A DNA stretch of 64,000 bases from Prostheceraeus crozeri (lineage: Eukaryota > Platyhelminthes > Polycladida > Euryleptidae): positions 1 through 64,000 of the forward strand of contig CAJQUW010016879.1 of NCBI GenBank assembly GCA_907163375.1, in the 5' to 3' direction. Below the pieces are notes generated by a model. That model saw nothing but the letters and a program-made list of their open reading frames with translations, did no database searches and had not been told where the DNA came from. Position numbers and translations under genes: made by a program. How positions within the stretch are numbered: position 1 is the stretch's first letter; every line of letters begins with the position of its first letter. This document shows, in pieces, positions 1-12,600 of this stretch.

Positions 1-525
1 TGGCCCTGGCATTCTCAGAGCCTCATAAATCTCTCATTTTTATTTCTTTTTTGCCGAAGCTTTTAACTTTTATGACTTTAGGATTACCAATTGTTATGTG
101 CCCATGTATGATTTAAATGTATTTTTGTCTTAATTGACGCAGAATAAAATAAAATGAAATAGTCACATCCTCGAAATCGCAGTAGCAGAAACTACAGTGC
201 CACCCATACAATTTCCAATGGGAGACATCATGCTTCATATCGTCAGCCTATATAGATATGTAAAATCGATGAGTTGCGCGAAGCAAAAACTAGAAGGATC
301 CAAATAAGAAATTTAAGTATTGGTAAAGTGTGGCAAAGTAAAGCATTTTACATTTGATTGATACCACATTACAGCACTTTCGAATTCTAGACAGTACTAA
401 CCATCACAATTCACAACAAAAGATAATTAGGACTATACATCAAAGACAAGTTCTGACTGTATTTAACAAGCATAATAAACTGATTTAGCCCAAAACAGTA
501 GATAACCAAAAGGAAATCATTGTAC
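1..525. other. Intron or 3' flank of the CHPF-like gene, nothing recognised
   Basis: AT-rich sequence downstream of the exon 5 donor. I looked for a short terminal exon resembling the CHPF end (LLFEQE) and found none, so the stop probably lies beyond the window. Confidence 0.5.
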
Positions 526-672
526 CTTATCAGCTAACATTGTCCGAGAACCTAAACTCTTCAACATCAAATGTTTACACTGAGCAGTTGTCATATATTT
601 CAATTGCACCCAATTTTCGCATGAAGTTTCATGATAGGAAATAGACACTGCCGGATCAACTGATCTGATTAT
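526..672 (-). CDS. CHPF-like: CHPF-like coding exon 5
   Basis: 147-nt phase-0 exon, acceptor TCTTTGCAG, donor GTACAATG. IIRSVDPAVSISYHETSCEN and LKSLGSRTMLADK align with the CHPF C-terminal region (LRAVEPALLQRY...LGSRTQLAMLL). An exon with the stop codon must follow to the left; none was convincing in 1-525. Confidence 0.88.
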
Positions 673-3600
673 CTGCAAAGAAAAAAAACGATGGATTGAG
701 AGTTGTGTAGACCATCGACCAATAGAAGTACAACACGATAGAATTGCATTCACATTTCTAACTAAAGTTACTCAACTGTACTCGATGAAGATTTCAAACT
801 AAGTGAACTACAAAGTGATAACTAGCTAGAACTCAGGACCAGCCACAACTTTGCCAAGCTAGCTCCAACACAGTGAACCAACCGCTTAAGCAAGTGATAA
901 AAACGCATTCCATCTCATCTGCATCAAAATATCTACTAAAATTATATAAGAAGAAAATCCAGAAATCAATTTAACACCCATTTTTCAATTTTCTATAAAA
1001 TAAAAATTGAAACTGTTAATAACCCGAATTAGTTCCAAAAACAGCTAACCATCCAGATAATTAATTGACATTTGTAACTGCTCCTAATAAATAAAACTAA
1101 TAGAATAGTTGCTCACCACACACTCAAAGACAACCCCTAACAAACAGAAATTTGTGCACTTTTATCTCAAACACAATTTTTGCCATTGACAACAGCCATG
1201 TGGACGTAGTGTACGCTTTATTACTAGCTCGAATGGTTGGCGATGCCATGTTCATTGTACATATTTGATATTGTTTATGTACATATTATGTATGTACATA
1301 ATAAATACGTGACTTTCAGTTGTTTGCTAGCAGTTTTCCTCAGCGCTGTGAGTGAGCCACTTGGGCACAGCGCAGTATGAACCTACTGAATCAATAAATT
1401 TAATATGTTAAATTATGCATATGTATTACATGTATGTGTTCTAAAAAATTGTAAAGAAAATTATACCGTGGAATTTTAGATTTTAGATGTGATCACATAA
1501 GTGTTCTAGAATGGAAGCATAACTGACTAGGATCACTGGAACCAAATTTTGGAAGCCATGCTTCCCTAATGTTTCAACTCGGTCTTGTCTGGTCTCCCAC
1601 AATCCATACTCCAGAAATTTCAAAGCGCACAAACCCAAGAAATTCCAAACATAGAAATCAGCGCAAGTGGGCGACATGCAAGAGAAGTGGCAGGAGAAGT
1701 CTCCTCATGGGCAATACTTCAGATTAACCAATGATACTATGAAACCTATGAAACGATTATTTGTGAGTCCTCTTCTGATAATAAGTTTCTTTTTAATTAT
1801 AGCTAATTGCTTTCGATGGGAGGCTTTCATAGCTATGTACAGGTAAAAATGCACACTCCCTTTAGTTCTTGCAAGAGTTAAAAACAATATTTACAGCATT
1901 TTTCGTCTTGGACGTTTCGGGTCCCGACCCTTTATCTTTTTAGTTAGTATGTTCTTTCCTAATTAGTGAAGAAAAAAAATCTCTTTCATTCTCGCAATTA
2001 ATGTTCTGAACACTTAGTAGTTTAATTTACTTGACTCTGTTGCAGCTACTACTCATATGAAATTTACTGAAAGAAAGAAAAAAATCGACATTTTATACTA
2101 CTTTTTAGCATTTTTTATCATATGGATAATCAGTATTAGTGGTACAAAATGACGGCATCCTGGTGATAATGAAGTCAATGGAAAGTCTCATACATCTAAG
2201 TCGGTTACTCTAGTTACGTAAGATGCATGAAGCATGAATTCAAAATTGAGTGTATACCCTGTCACAAGCGTTGCAATAGAAAGTGTTTTTTGTATCACTC
2301 TGTATATTAAACCCCCATATCAAATCTGACAAGTCACAGAGTGATTTGTAGGGGAAAAGGAATTGAAGTAGTGGATCAATATTGGAAACACGACCCTCAA
2401 CCAGTGATAGAAACTAGTAATACAATTTACAAAGAAATCGTGGGATTATTGTTTACTTGACCACTATACAAGCAAGAAGAGCAATAAGGCAAGGAATACT
2501 AAAATAAAAGCTGTCCCTGATGACGAAGTCACGCAAGAAAGGAGAAAGAGACGATCAGAAAGCACCAAACATAAGCTCAAAAATAAAGTAGTTGTGAAAC
2601 AAATGTTGAGGCTATTCCGGTTGTCGTCGTCGCCTTATGCGCCAATGCATCAAGGATGAAGGCCTATCTCAACAAGATTCCTCGGTTTATCACACACCGG
2701 ATTTGACGAAGGCAGCACTCCTTGGCAGTGCTCACATCCTGCGTCGAGCTCTTTATTCCCAAGAGACTTGGCAAGTCTGCGAGACCTTGAGGTAATATCT
2801 GATCTGAATGTGTGAGATCGTGACAAAAAAGTGATCTACCAGAGATTATTTAATTAATTTCCGTGCATATATCTGCCATCAATAAAAATGCCTACGATAT
2901 TGATAGATATCCCTGAGTTCACCTTGTGAGGCATACTTTAAAATAAAATATCCCATCTGAGCGCCATAACAATATGCATCATCATTCATCATCACAAATA
3001 TAATCATTAATAGTTTACATGTACATTACCAAAACATTTAAAAATATTACCTTGATTTTATATTTGACTAGACGTTCAAATAAGTCTCGGTTGTGATCCC
3101 AACTTGATTTCGCCTTGTTAAGAACGTCATAGCCTCCGACATTCTCAAAGGATGCCTTGGTTAGGCAGAATGTTTGAAAATTTCCGTGATCCCAGTATCC
3201 TGAACAAAAAATATAAAATTAAACTGTAATACAGCAATATGCATGTATTATATACATTTTATAAAAAACCAAAACATAAGAGGAAAGGAGGGCCTGTGCA
3301 TGAAAGCTGTCCCTCTGCAGAAGATTGGAGGTAAAAAGATAGGCATTTAAATAATTTAAATAGGCATAAAAAGAGAGAGGACGCTGGTCGCTGGTTCAAA
3401 CCTACCCACGACTGATGAGGCCCAACAGGCCGAAACATGTCTCGTGGTGGTTACATCTGTTGAGATTTGATAAATTTATCAATTGCCATGTTACTTGTCT
3501 AAACATGTAATGAGTAGCGCCTGCGTGAAGCGCCTCAATCACGGATGCGGTATTAAGTGATTGCAGAAAGCAGTCCGCCCTCCACGTGCCTGTGTTAAAG

Positions 3601-6600
3601 CAGTGCCTTCCTGGCTAATTCACGCTCTCAACAGATGGTCCGGTGGCCTTGTGGTTAGAGGGTATGCTTGCACGTCCTCTAGCTCCAACGTCGCTGGTTC
3701 AAACCTACCCACGACTGATGAGGCCGAACAGGCCGAAATATGTCTCGTGGTGGCTACATCTGTTGAGATTTGATAAATTTATCAATTGCCAGGTTACTTG
3801 TCTAAACACACATATATATATATTATATATATATATATAATGAAATAATAGAAATCAAAGCAAATGCAGTTAAATAATTAAAATGAAAACACAGGATTAA
3901 GAAGCATGCGCCAACATGTTTCTGCCACTACTTTAATAGAAATATTAAATGCTTTGCACCCCTCCATAAAATTTACTGTGGATAAAAATGAACAGTCTTT
4001 GAACTTTTTGGATGTTCGGGTATACAAAAATACCATTAAAAATACTATAGAAACAGACATCTACAACAAACCGACCGATAGTTTTAGTTATATACCTTTT
4101 CAGTCAAATCATCCGAGACATACAATTCGAAACATTCCGTTTGTGCTGGCCCATAGGATTGAAAGAATTGTATCCGAAAATCATAATAGGATTGTAAGAT
4201 ATCAAGAACTAAAGGATAGATTAACAAAACTAAATTATCCTGAAGGTTTAGTAAGGAATGCTATACAAAGAGCCAAAGAACGATTAAAGCACAATGATAA
4301 TAGATATACATCGAATGACATTATTATTCCTTTTGTACATACCTATAATCCCAATAATCCTCAAGTTTTCAACAAAACTATCTACCCATTAACTAATACA
4401 TTAAAATCTATTAAATCTTTCGAAAATTGTAAATTTCAGAATTCACTAAGACAGCCAAAATCAATATTATCCATTTTAAAACGAAATAAGAGAACTCAAA
4501 TTGAGGGGGTAACTAAATGTGATCAACCCCGCTGCAAATGCTGCGACAATATTACAGCAGGGAAGGAAATTACTTTTCGAGTTGATGAATCTGACTTTCA
4601 TTTTAACATAAGTCACAACATGAGTTGTGGGTCTTCCAATTTCATTTATAAATTGACTTGCCTAGGTTGCAATAAATTTTACATAGGTCAATCCGGTGAT
4701 ACCCTTAGTCAGAGTTACTGTCCATCGGCAACAGATTCAAAATGCTGAATACTCATTTTTACCAGCAAGCACCCATATCAGAAATTGTGCGGTAAATTTG
4801 AGTAAAAAATTCTCTATCATGCCATTCTATAAAATGCCGATTTCTTCTACAAAGCTAGAACGTGAACACAAAGAAACTATGTTCATTAGAAAATACCGAC
4901 CACCACTAAACGTCTTCTAAAACTCTATGATCTTCTCTAGCCTACAGGCTAATGACTGTGTCCATGTATTTTTAGTTGAAATTCATTTGTATTGTAGCTA
5001 TTCAATATAGTTCATTTATCGCCTTGACAAGCCACAGTAGTGGCAGAAACATGTTGGCGCATGCTTCTTAATCCTATGTTTTCATTTTAATTATATATAT
5101 ATATATATATATATCCGAAGTCAGATAAGCCATTTTAATGTAAATTTATGCATATAAAGTCAAACTCTATACTCGCACATGCGTGTATATGTATCGTGCA
5201 TAGAGTTGAGGAGCTCCAATTTTTCCAATTCATTAACAGAGCTTCGCAATTCATCAACCGCAATCTCAGATTAATAATAAACGCACTTCTCAATTCATCA
5301 ATCATGCAAAATTTCACGTCATTTGCAGGTAGTATTTCGATTCAATTGAACAACATATCTCAAATCAGCTGACGCTTTTCAATAATACAAACTGAAAATC
5401 AATGCTAAAACAATGAAATCTTTTCAGTAAATGTTCTTCAAATTCGATTAGAGATTCATGGGTGGTTCTATCATTGAATTCATTTGTGAATGAATATTTG
5501 TTTTTAATGCAATTTATTAACTGATGATTTTTACTTTTGTCTCAATGTTATTGCCACCATGATCAGTAAAAAGGACCAAAGTTATTTCTATGGCGACATA
5601 CTTAACATATAATTTGTACTTGGCGATTACTCATTATAATGGGGATTTTGTAATGTTGCTACTTCCTCTATACAGATCATGGCAGAAAGCGAAAACAACT
5701 TTAGCGGTCTGTTTAGCAAGCATATTGCGATTTGCTTTGGGTTTAGTCAGTCTTGCTAATGTCAAAATCTGATCGAATGTTAACTGATCAAACGCGTGAT
5801 AGTAACCCATGGACTTTCAGAAGACGCTAGATGCTCATGGCCAGTCAAGTGCAAAGTCTACTTTCTTTTTATAGTGTAAAATGCGGTAACTTCGACCACA
5901 TATTTGGAGAGTCTCTTCTATGATTCTGTTTTAACTAAAACATTATCACCCCGAACCTAATCAATTATGGTCATGTCAGTGGGGTTCCACTGCCGATTCA
6001 TAAACATTGTCCATTTCATTAACAAAGTTCGGTATGTGAAGATATTCTAATTTGGTTGTGAAAGCATGAAATCAAGGAAAGCAAAATTTCAAAAATATCC
6101 AAAAACATGATAAGGTGGAGCAGAAGTTAATTTTATTTTTGACCACAACCAAGGTGCTGCAAGATTCATGTAAAAGCCATAATCTACATGGACACCCATT
6201 ACCGAAAACATCATCCTAGTTGGCGTACATGCGATGTAAAATTTCTTCGGAATGATGGCTTACGCTTTTCGGCTTGTTCACTGTGATAGTTAAATCCGTT
6301 AATTCACAGGAATTCCAAGATTTGAGGCTGATTACTCAGTTCTCTCTGGCTCCGGCCTGAGTTGTCGGAGGATCAATAGTTTCCAAGACATTTGACAGCC
6401 TACACTGCGTTTTCTACTTAATGATTTGAGAGACACGCATTATTTACTTGACATGTTCGCATTAATGACCTCAGATTCAATGTTAATTTTTGATTGCGAT
6501 TAGTGAATTTAGTAGTTATATTAATGAACAGGAAAATGTGTTGATTTTTAAATAATATATGATATATACATATATATAAATAGCACAAATATGAATAAAA

Positions 6601-9600
6601 GTCAAAAATGAGTTTTTTTATTTTTCATTTATTACACGTGTGAAAATGTGCCTTGGTTCGACATTTGATGAGATATTCAGACAAAATTTGGGAAAGCCAA
6701 GTTTCTGGTGGTAGATACAAAGAAACTTTATTTTTTTAATCATACGATATATTGCAATCTTATGTCCAAGGTTATCCACAGGTTGTGATAAACAGAGATT
6801 TCAAGCTTTAACAAATATGTACAAATATCGATGGTCTAAGAGATGAAACACTTAACTAATAGCAAAGAATAATAGCATAGAAGAATTCTTGCATAGAAAT
6901 ATTGATGATGCACTGAATCACAGTGTATGAGTAGCTGAAGCGAATATAAGTGTGTCATCATTGTAGGTTATCGTTGTTGACCTCCCAAAACCTGCTGGCC
7001 TTCACCTCCTCTCAATACATAGCCTACTGCGAATCATTTATTTGAACTTTAAAGGGGATCGCGGACTTCCTTAGAATTGTGTTCCAGTCGAAAGCGCAAC
7101 TGTCGGGCGAAAGGCTCTTGTCGAAAAACATGCTATGCATTCTCGTCTAAAATTTAATGTACTTATTACTAAGGCACATTGTCGATTCTTAACTATTATT
7201 CCCTTAAAAATGGTATGGCTGTTTTATAGGTGTCTCATTCTCAATAAATACCTAAATGAAGTATTAAATTACTTTTGAAGAAGTACTTTTGATATAAAAA
7301 GAATTTTAGATATATGTGTAAATATGTTTCACTTGATTGATGAATATTAGAGCCCTGACATCTTAGTGGTTGAATCAACTCGTCCGACCGGCAGCATCTG
7401 AAAATTGAACTTCGAGAGAATGCAGTATCTATCCATGGCTGCTACGAATCTCTGCGTCTGAGGGGTTCTACCCGATTCCTCTTCTTATCAGACACGATCA
7501 AGAAACGTACACATGCATGTCTAGCAGCGTGCGGATTGAGGCACTTGAAAACCCTTTCACTGACTAAAATACCTCTTTTTAATCAATGATGCCTCACTCT
7601 GAAAGAAAGAAATTTTTGTTCCTGCCTCTGATTAAGCGGTTGTGGTAGGGACTATATCGGATGCTACTATCAGTTCCATATAAATATAGAAAATTTTCAT
7701 GGCTCCCTCTGAGACTCATGCTTCATAAAAAGTTCTAAGCGGGAAGCACTAACTAAGTCACATTAGTCATAGGTTTTGACATGGTAGTCATTTTCTATCC
7801 TGCATATGCTCATGCGCCTGATCAGTGATATGTGCGAAAATGTATTGAAAGACTAACTAAGTTTCAGCTAAAACTTAATCAAAATGCTGTATTTTACGAT
7901 AAAATGACGATTTGATAAATCTAAATGTGTTTAGCTTCTTAAACAGTATGAATGGCATGACCTAGAGATGGTTCCACACCCCGTGGCACTTCTCACTTAA
8001 TCAAAGAAAGCTCAGACAAATGCCATTTTACCGAAAACTCAGCTTGCTCTCATTGAATATATATGTGCTTTCTGTGATCATGTCTGATAATAGAAGAGGT
8101 ACCAGGTAGACCTCGACACAGATGTGCAGCTTCGCAGTAGCCATCGGGTGCATATCATTCGGTGAAAGTCTCTTGCTCGGTTTCGTGTTGAATGCCCGAC
8201 AAAAGGTCTTGAGTCGGACCCGGAGCAGTGGTAGCTGGACTACGGCTCCGAAACCCTGTCAAAAACAATTTCTACAAAAGTTGAATAAAATGCACTATCA
8301 ATTAAAAATATACTATGATAAGATATGCTATCACAGCCACAGGTCCATTGGTCCTCTTAAGGGACACTGCACTACAGATAGCATAGTGTCGCCAAGGTTC
8401 CCTTCCATCTTCAAGTTCCATTACTGCTATTGACTTCTTGCAAATTTATCTTTATTATTCATTCCAACATCTAATGACACTGAAAAGGGCGCAGGCGAGA
8501 CTTTGCCGAAGAATTATGGTCTTATTCATAGTTTCAATTGCTTCTTTGCATGCAAATGAGAAAAAACGAAAAAAATATTTTGGATTTGATTAGTACTGCC
8601 ACATGTCACGAAATTATGCATTTTGTTACATTAATTCAATCTGCAAGGGCAAAAATAATCGTCTTTGACTGCATTATGTGAAAATCTCTGAAGAAGACCT
8701 AAATATTCAATCATTACGTTAAGGCGCAATCTTGTAGTAGATAATTTCGAATATCAAATGCTAAGAAATCTACTCACCATTACTGTTGTTGATATCAGGA
8801 AGACCTTCTGGCGTCGCATGTGACAAATCTGTCAATTTGAAAAGACTATATGGAATAGGAGAATACGCGGTGAATTGTCCTGTTTCGGCATCATCACTGA
8901 CGAGAGTTGAGCGACAGCGCAGATAAAAGTCACTTGTTAAATTTACATTCAAATCTGTAAAGATGAGTTTAGAGTTCCGAGGTAAATCTGACAACGCATC
9001 ACTCTGTCCTGCTTTAGAGGAAAATGGCGTGTATCGGCGCAAAACTCTAAAATGAATTTGTCCAGGGTAGGAATATGTTTTCTCACTGCGTTTAAGGCGA
9101 TCCTCTATCCTCTTGTAAATTACCTCGTGTTCAGCATTATCTTTCGAACTATAAATAACAACAATCAATGTGGCACTGAGACGATGACGAACGACGTGAC
9201 TATTATACATTCGCAAGAAGCGATAGAAGCTATTCTCTTGTTCAATGTACATAGACACAATAAGATGCATGGAATTAGATGGTAGATTAGCTATATGATG
9301 TCGTCGAACGACTCGAGTGTTCTGGAAAGGTTTCACTGAATATATCCGAAAGAATTCACTGACTTCACGACCAGGTCGATGGGGAGAAGCCGCCGTCACC
9401 TCCAGATCCAGTAAATATTCTTTGCCGCGAAGCGGATCAATCCGCTCGTAGCCAGAATGCAGCTGTTTATATTTATACCTGCAATGAAAAGCTGTCATTT
9501 TAAAAAGTATTGAATAAACGTGTAGAAAGCGATTATTCACTTCTGAATGAAATTATGCACTCATACTACACGCTGTACCGATAGCGATAAAATCGTAACG

Positions 9601-12600
9601 ATATTTCATTCTTTCATCCCAACGATTTATAATTTCGCCCTGCTATTCACATCACAACTATATTTCGATGCGACTTTATCGTTGAATATCTAAAGAGAAG
9701 TTGACCCGGAATCGAACCGAAGTCCGCGGTGGACACGAGCACGCACCTTCTTCACTAGGCCACGCTGACGGTACAAAAGGAATGCGAGTGAAGAAAGAAG
9801 TCATTTTCAAGTGAGATGGACAGCTTATTTTCCTATTATTATTGAATGAATGCTACCAGCATTCATATTCTAGCGAGACAGCATACAAGCATGTCATTCG
9901 ACTACGTCACACTGTAGATTGACAGCAATGTTTTGTCGCAGTATGCTGAATATCTAAAGAGTACGAGTTCGTCTCCACTGCGGACTTCGGTTCGATACCT
10001 GAGTCAGGCGAGTGCGGTCGGAGAATCAATGGTGTTTGTGTATCTTATTGACTTAATCGTTGTCATTCTCTTTAGATGTTCAATATGCTGTGACAGACCA
10101 TTGTTGTCAATCTACTGTGTGATGTAGTCGAATGACATGCTTATATGCTGTCTCGTTGTAATATGAATGCTGGTAGCATTCTATCAATAATAATAGGACA
10201 ATAAGCTGACCATCTCACTTGGAGATGACTTCTGCATTCACTATCATTCCTTTTGTACCGTCAGCATGGCCTAGTGAAGAAGGTGCGAGCTCGTCTCACC
10301 CGCGGACTTCGGTTCGATTCCTGGGTGAGGCGAGTGAGGTCGGGGAATGAAGGGGTTGGTGTCATTTATTGACTTATTCGTTCTCATTCTCTTTAGATAT
10401 TCAATATACTGCGACAGATCTTTGTTGTCGATTTTATCGTTCTACAACAACGCTTCATGAGTCACTGTTGTTGCAAAGTATCCATCACATCAGTCAATCA
10501 GGATCCACACTTCTGTTCTACCCGTCGATTAGATAATTAAATAGTGAATTTCGCTTGTAGCACGGTTGCATTGCATTTAACGAATTCTTCATGTAATAAC
10601 GAGCACTTTTCACATATCTCAAGAAAATTGGTGCCTTATTCGTTGATATACAACCAAAAGTAGTAATTATTTAATTTATCAAAGTGATATTCTAAATGCC
10701 AATATTTAATGAAGATAAAACCAGGAATTGAGAAATTATTGATAAAGCGAAACTTTGCTTGTTACATGATCAGTCAGTTATACTAATTTCCAGTGGTGAC
10801 ATAAGAAATCAATAGATAGTGATGATAGCAAAATTGCAAGTGATCGCAAGTACTAGGATAATGCAGAGTTCGGGTTATGGAATGATAACTGACGGTACAT
10901 AAGAAAATGACAATAATAATAAGGGTTCACATTTTCAAAAAAGCGCAATAGTGGAAATAGCAAGGTACAATCCATATTCACAGATGGAATAACAGTGACG
11001 AAGTAATGAGAAGCAGATATTAATTTCAAGGCACATCCAATATTTTGAAGGTTCGCCTACTAATATTCAAGGAGTTCAGACCGACGCAGTTGAGTTCGGC
11101 ACTTTAGTATTCGGGGTTTGATCAGGAGTCTATGGAGAGAAAAATAGTGTAGTGGATGTTCTAAGTCTTGTGCAGGTTTGTTGAACAGTTTGAAGTTTAA
11201 TAAGACACCACTGTAACACGAAGACATGAAAATTACAATCATATCTGCTGGTTCCACATACAATCTTGTGGGCATGTCTCTGAAAATGTTCCAAAATATC
11301 CGATTTATAGTCCGATTGATCTTGAGCAAATAGCTACAAAATAATGAAACAATGCTCCAAAGAACACAAGTCAGCTAAAAACTAAACAAGTGCTCTGTCC
11401 ACACAAGCAGACAGGCACCACAATAGAAGCGTTGGCAAAAGTGTGTGTCACACCATAGTTCGGCGCGGAAGATATCAGACTGCAAGTGAAACAAGTCCAT
11501 CACGTCCAATTGCGTTTGAGAACAGACATTTTTGACTCTCACTGATGACAGTTTGAGCTTGTTTACGCATGAGCCAAATTTTTCAGTATGCAATGCATTT
11601 CAAAAATTTTGTCAGGTTCATTCATTTAAGCATGCGTCAAACTTTAGAAAATAACTTGACACACTGTGAATAATCGATTACTCCTTCCTTCCCTCTAACC
11701 ATGCTCTCACAGCCGGAGTCCGCCGCTATCACAGTACTGTTCATTAGCATTAACATCAATCGCCTTCTCCACCAAAACTTTAGTTCTGTGAGTCCAATAC
11801 TCGAAATAAGAAAGTTAAACAGCACCTTAACGACTTAAAGAATAAAAACATATAAAAAAGTGCTATTTCAACGACAAATGCTTCTCTCATCATATCTGTA
11901 AACAGTCTCTATTTATGCGAACCTATAAAAGATTTAACATTTTGGAATAATCGAACTCATCGATACATGAAATATTTTGATTGACAAATTAAATCATCAA
12001 TTCAAATTGGGAATAAATTTAGTAGTATTTTCTATCATAGTCCTCATTTCTTTCATGTTCATTGATACTGATCTGATGATTGTGACATGATGTGTATTCG
12101 ACCATAACACTGATGTTTATGCAACGCGATTGTAAATAAACTATCCGACCTCTGACTTTAGTGATCATTCATTATTATTGCTATACATTATTCCTATTAT
12201 GACCTTACTATCACATCATTCAGTTATTCTTGCTACTACTCGTATAGTCAATTCATCTCACAAGTGCACAGCTACAGCCTCCTATCCTCTAGTTCATAAG
12301 CACAATTTTATATGTATTTTTAATGTAAATTTATATATACGGAGGTTTATCGTTGATGCAAATTGAATTGCAATAAATTCTTTATTAAATATTCAATTTG
12401 AAAGGGGACGGATTTTTTAATAATTAAATTGAGCATATTCCTCCATTTTGCTGCAGCGCATATGATCATAGTGAAGAAGCACGAAAGGCATTTTGTAGCA
12501 GTAGCACAGACTCACATACGGACAGTGAAGAGCCCTTTGGATGACATCTTAGTGCTTTACCCCAGTAGCTTGGAGATGAAGCTCCAAATCAAATAAAAAA

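Larger units (their letters stand above)
3387..3808 (+). repeat. Hammerhead retrozyme-like unit: two 119-bp direct repeats around a tRNA-like spacer
   Basis: 3387-3505 and 3690-3808 are near-identical direct repeats offset by 303 bp, each holding a complete type I hammerhead. The spacer between them contains a pol III-type A box and leads into a B box (GGTTCAAACC) at the start of the right repeat. Cleavage at both ribozymes would release a 303-nt monomer. Hammerheads of this minimal type are known from Penelope-like elements and from small animal retrozymes; a Penelope remnant starts less than 100 bp downstream. The identity of the repeats and the motifs are seen directly; activity is inferred. 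Confidence 0.75.

Noticed and set aside
3561-3840. Overlapping open frames across the hammerhead repeat
   Set aside because: They cover the ribozyme and tRNA-like sequence, have no family resemblance and are by-products of that non-coding repeat.
8122-8433. 103-codon plus-strand frame in the CHPF-like intron
   Set aside because: No domain, no splice logic, composition like the surrounding intron.
9052-9285. Plus-strand frame opposite the CHPF-like exon 3
   Set aside because: Shadow of a conserved exon on the other strand.
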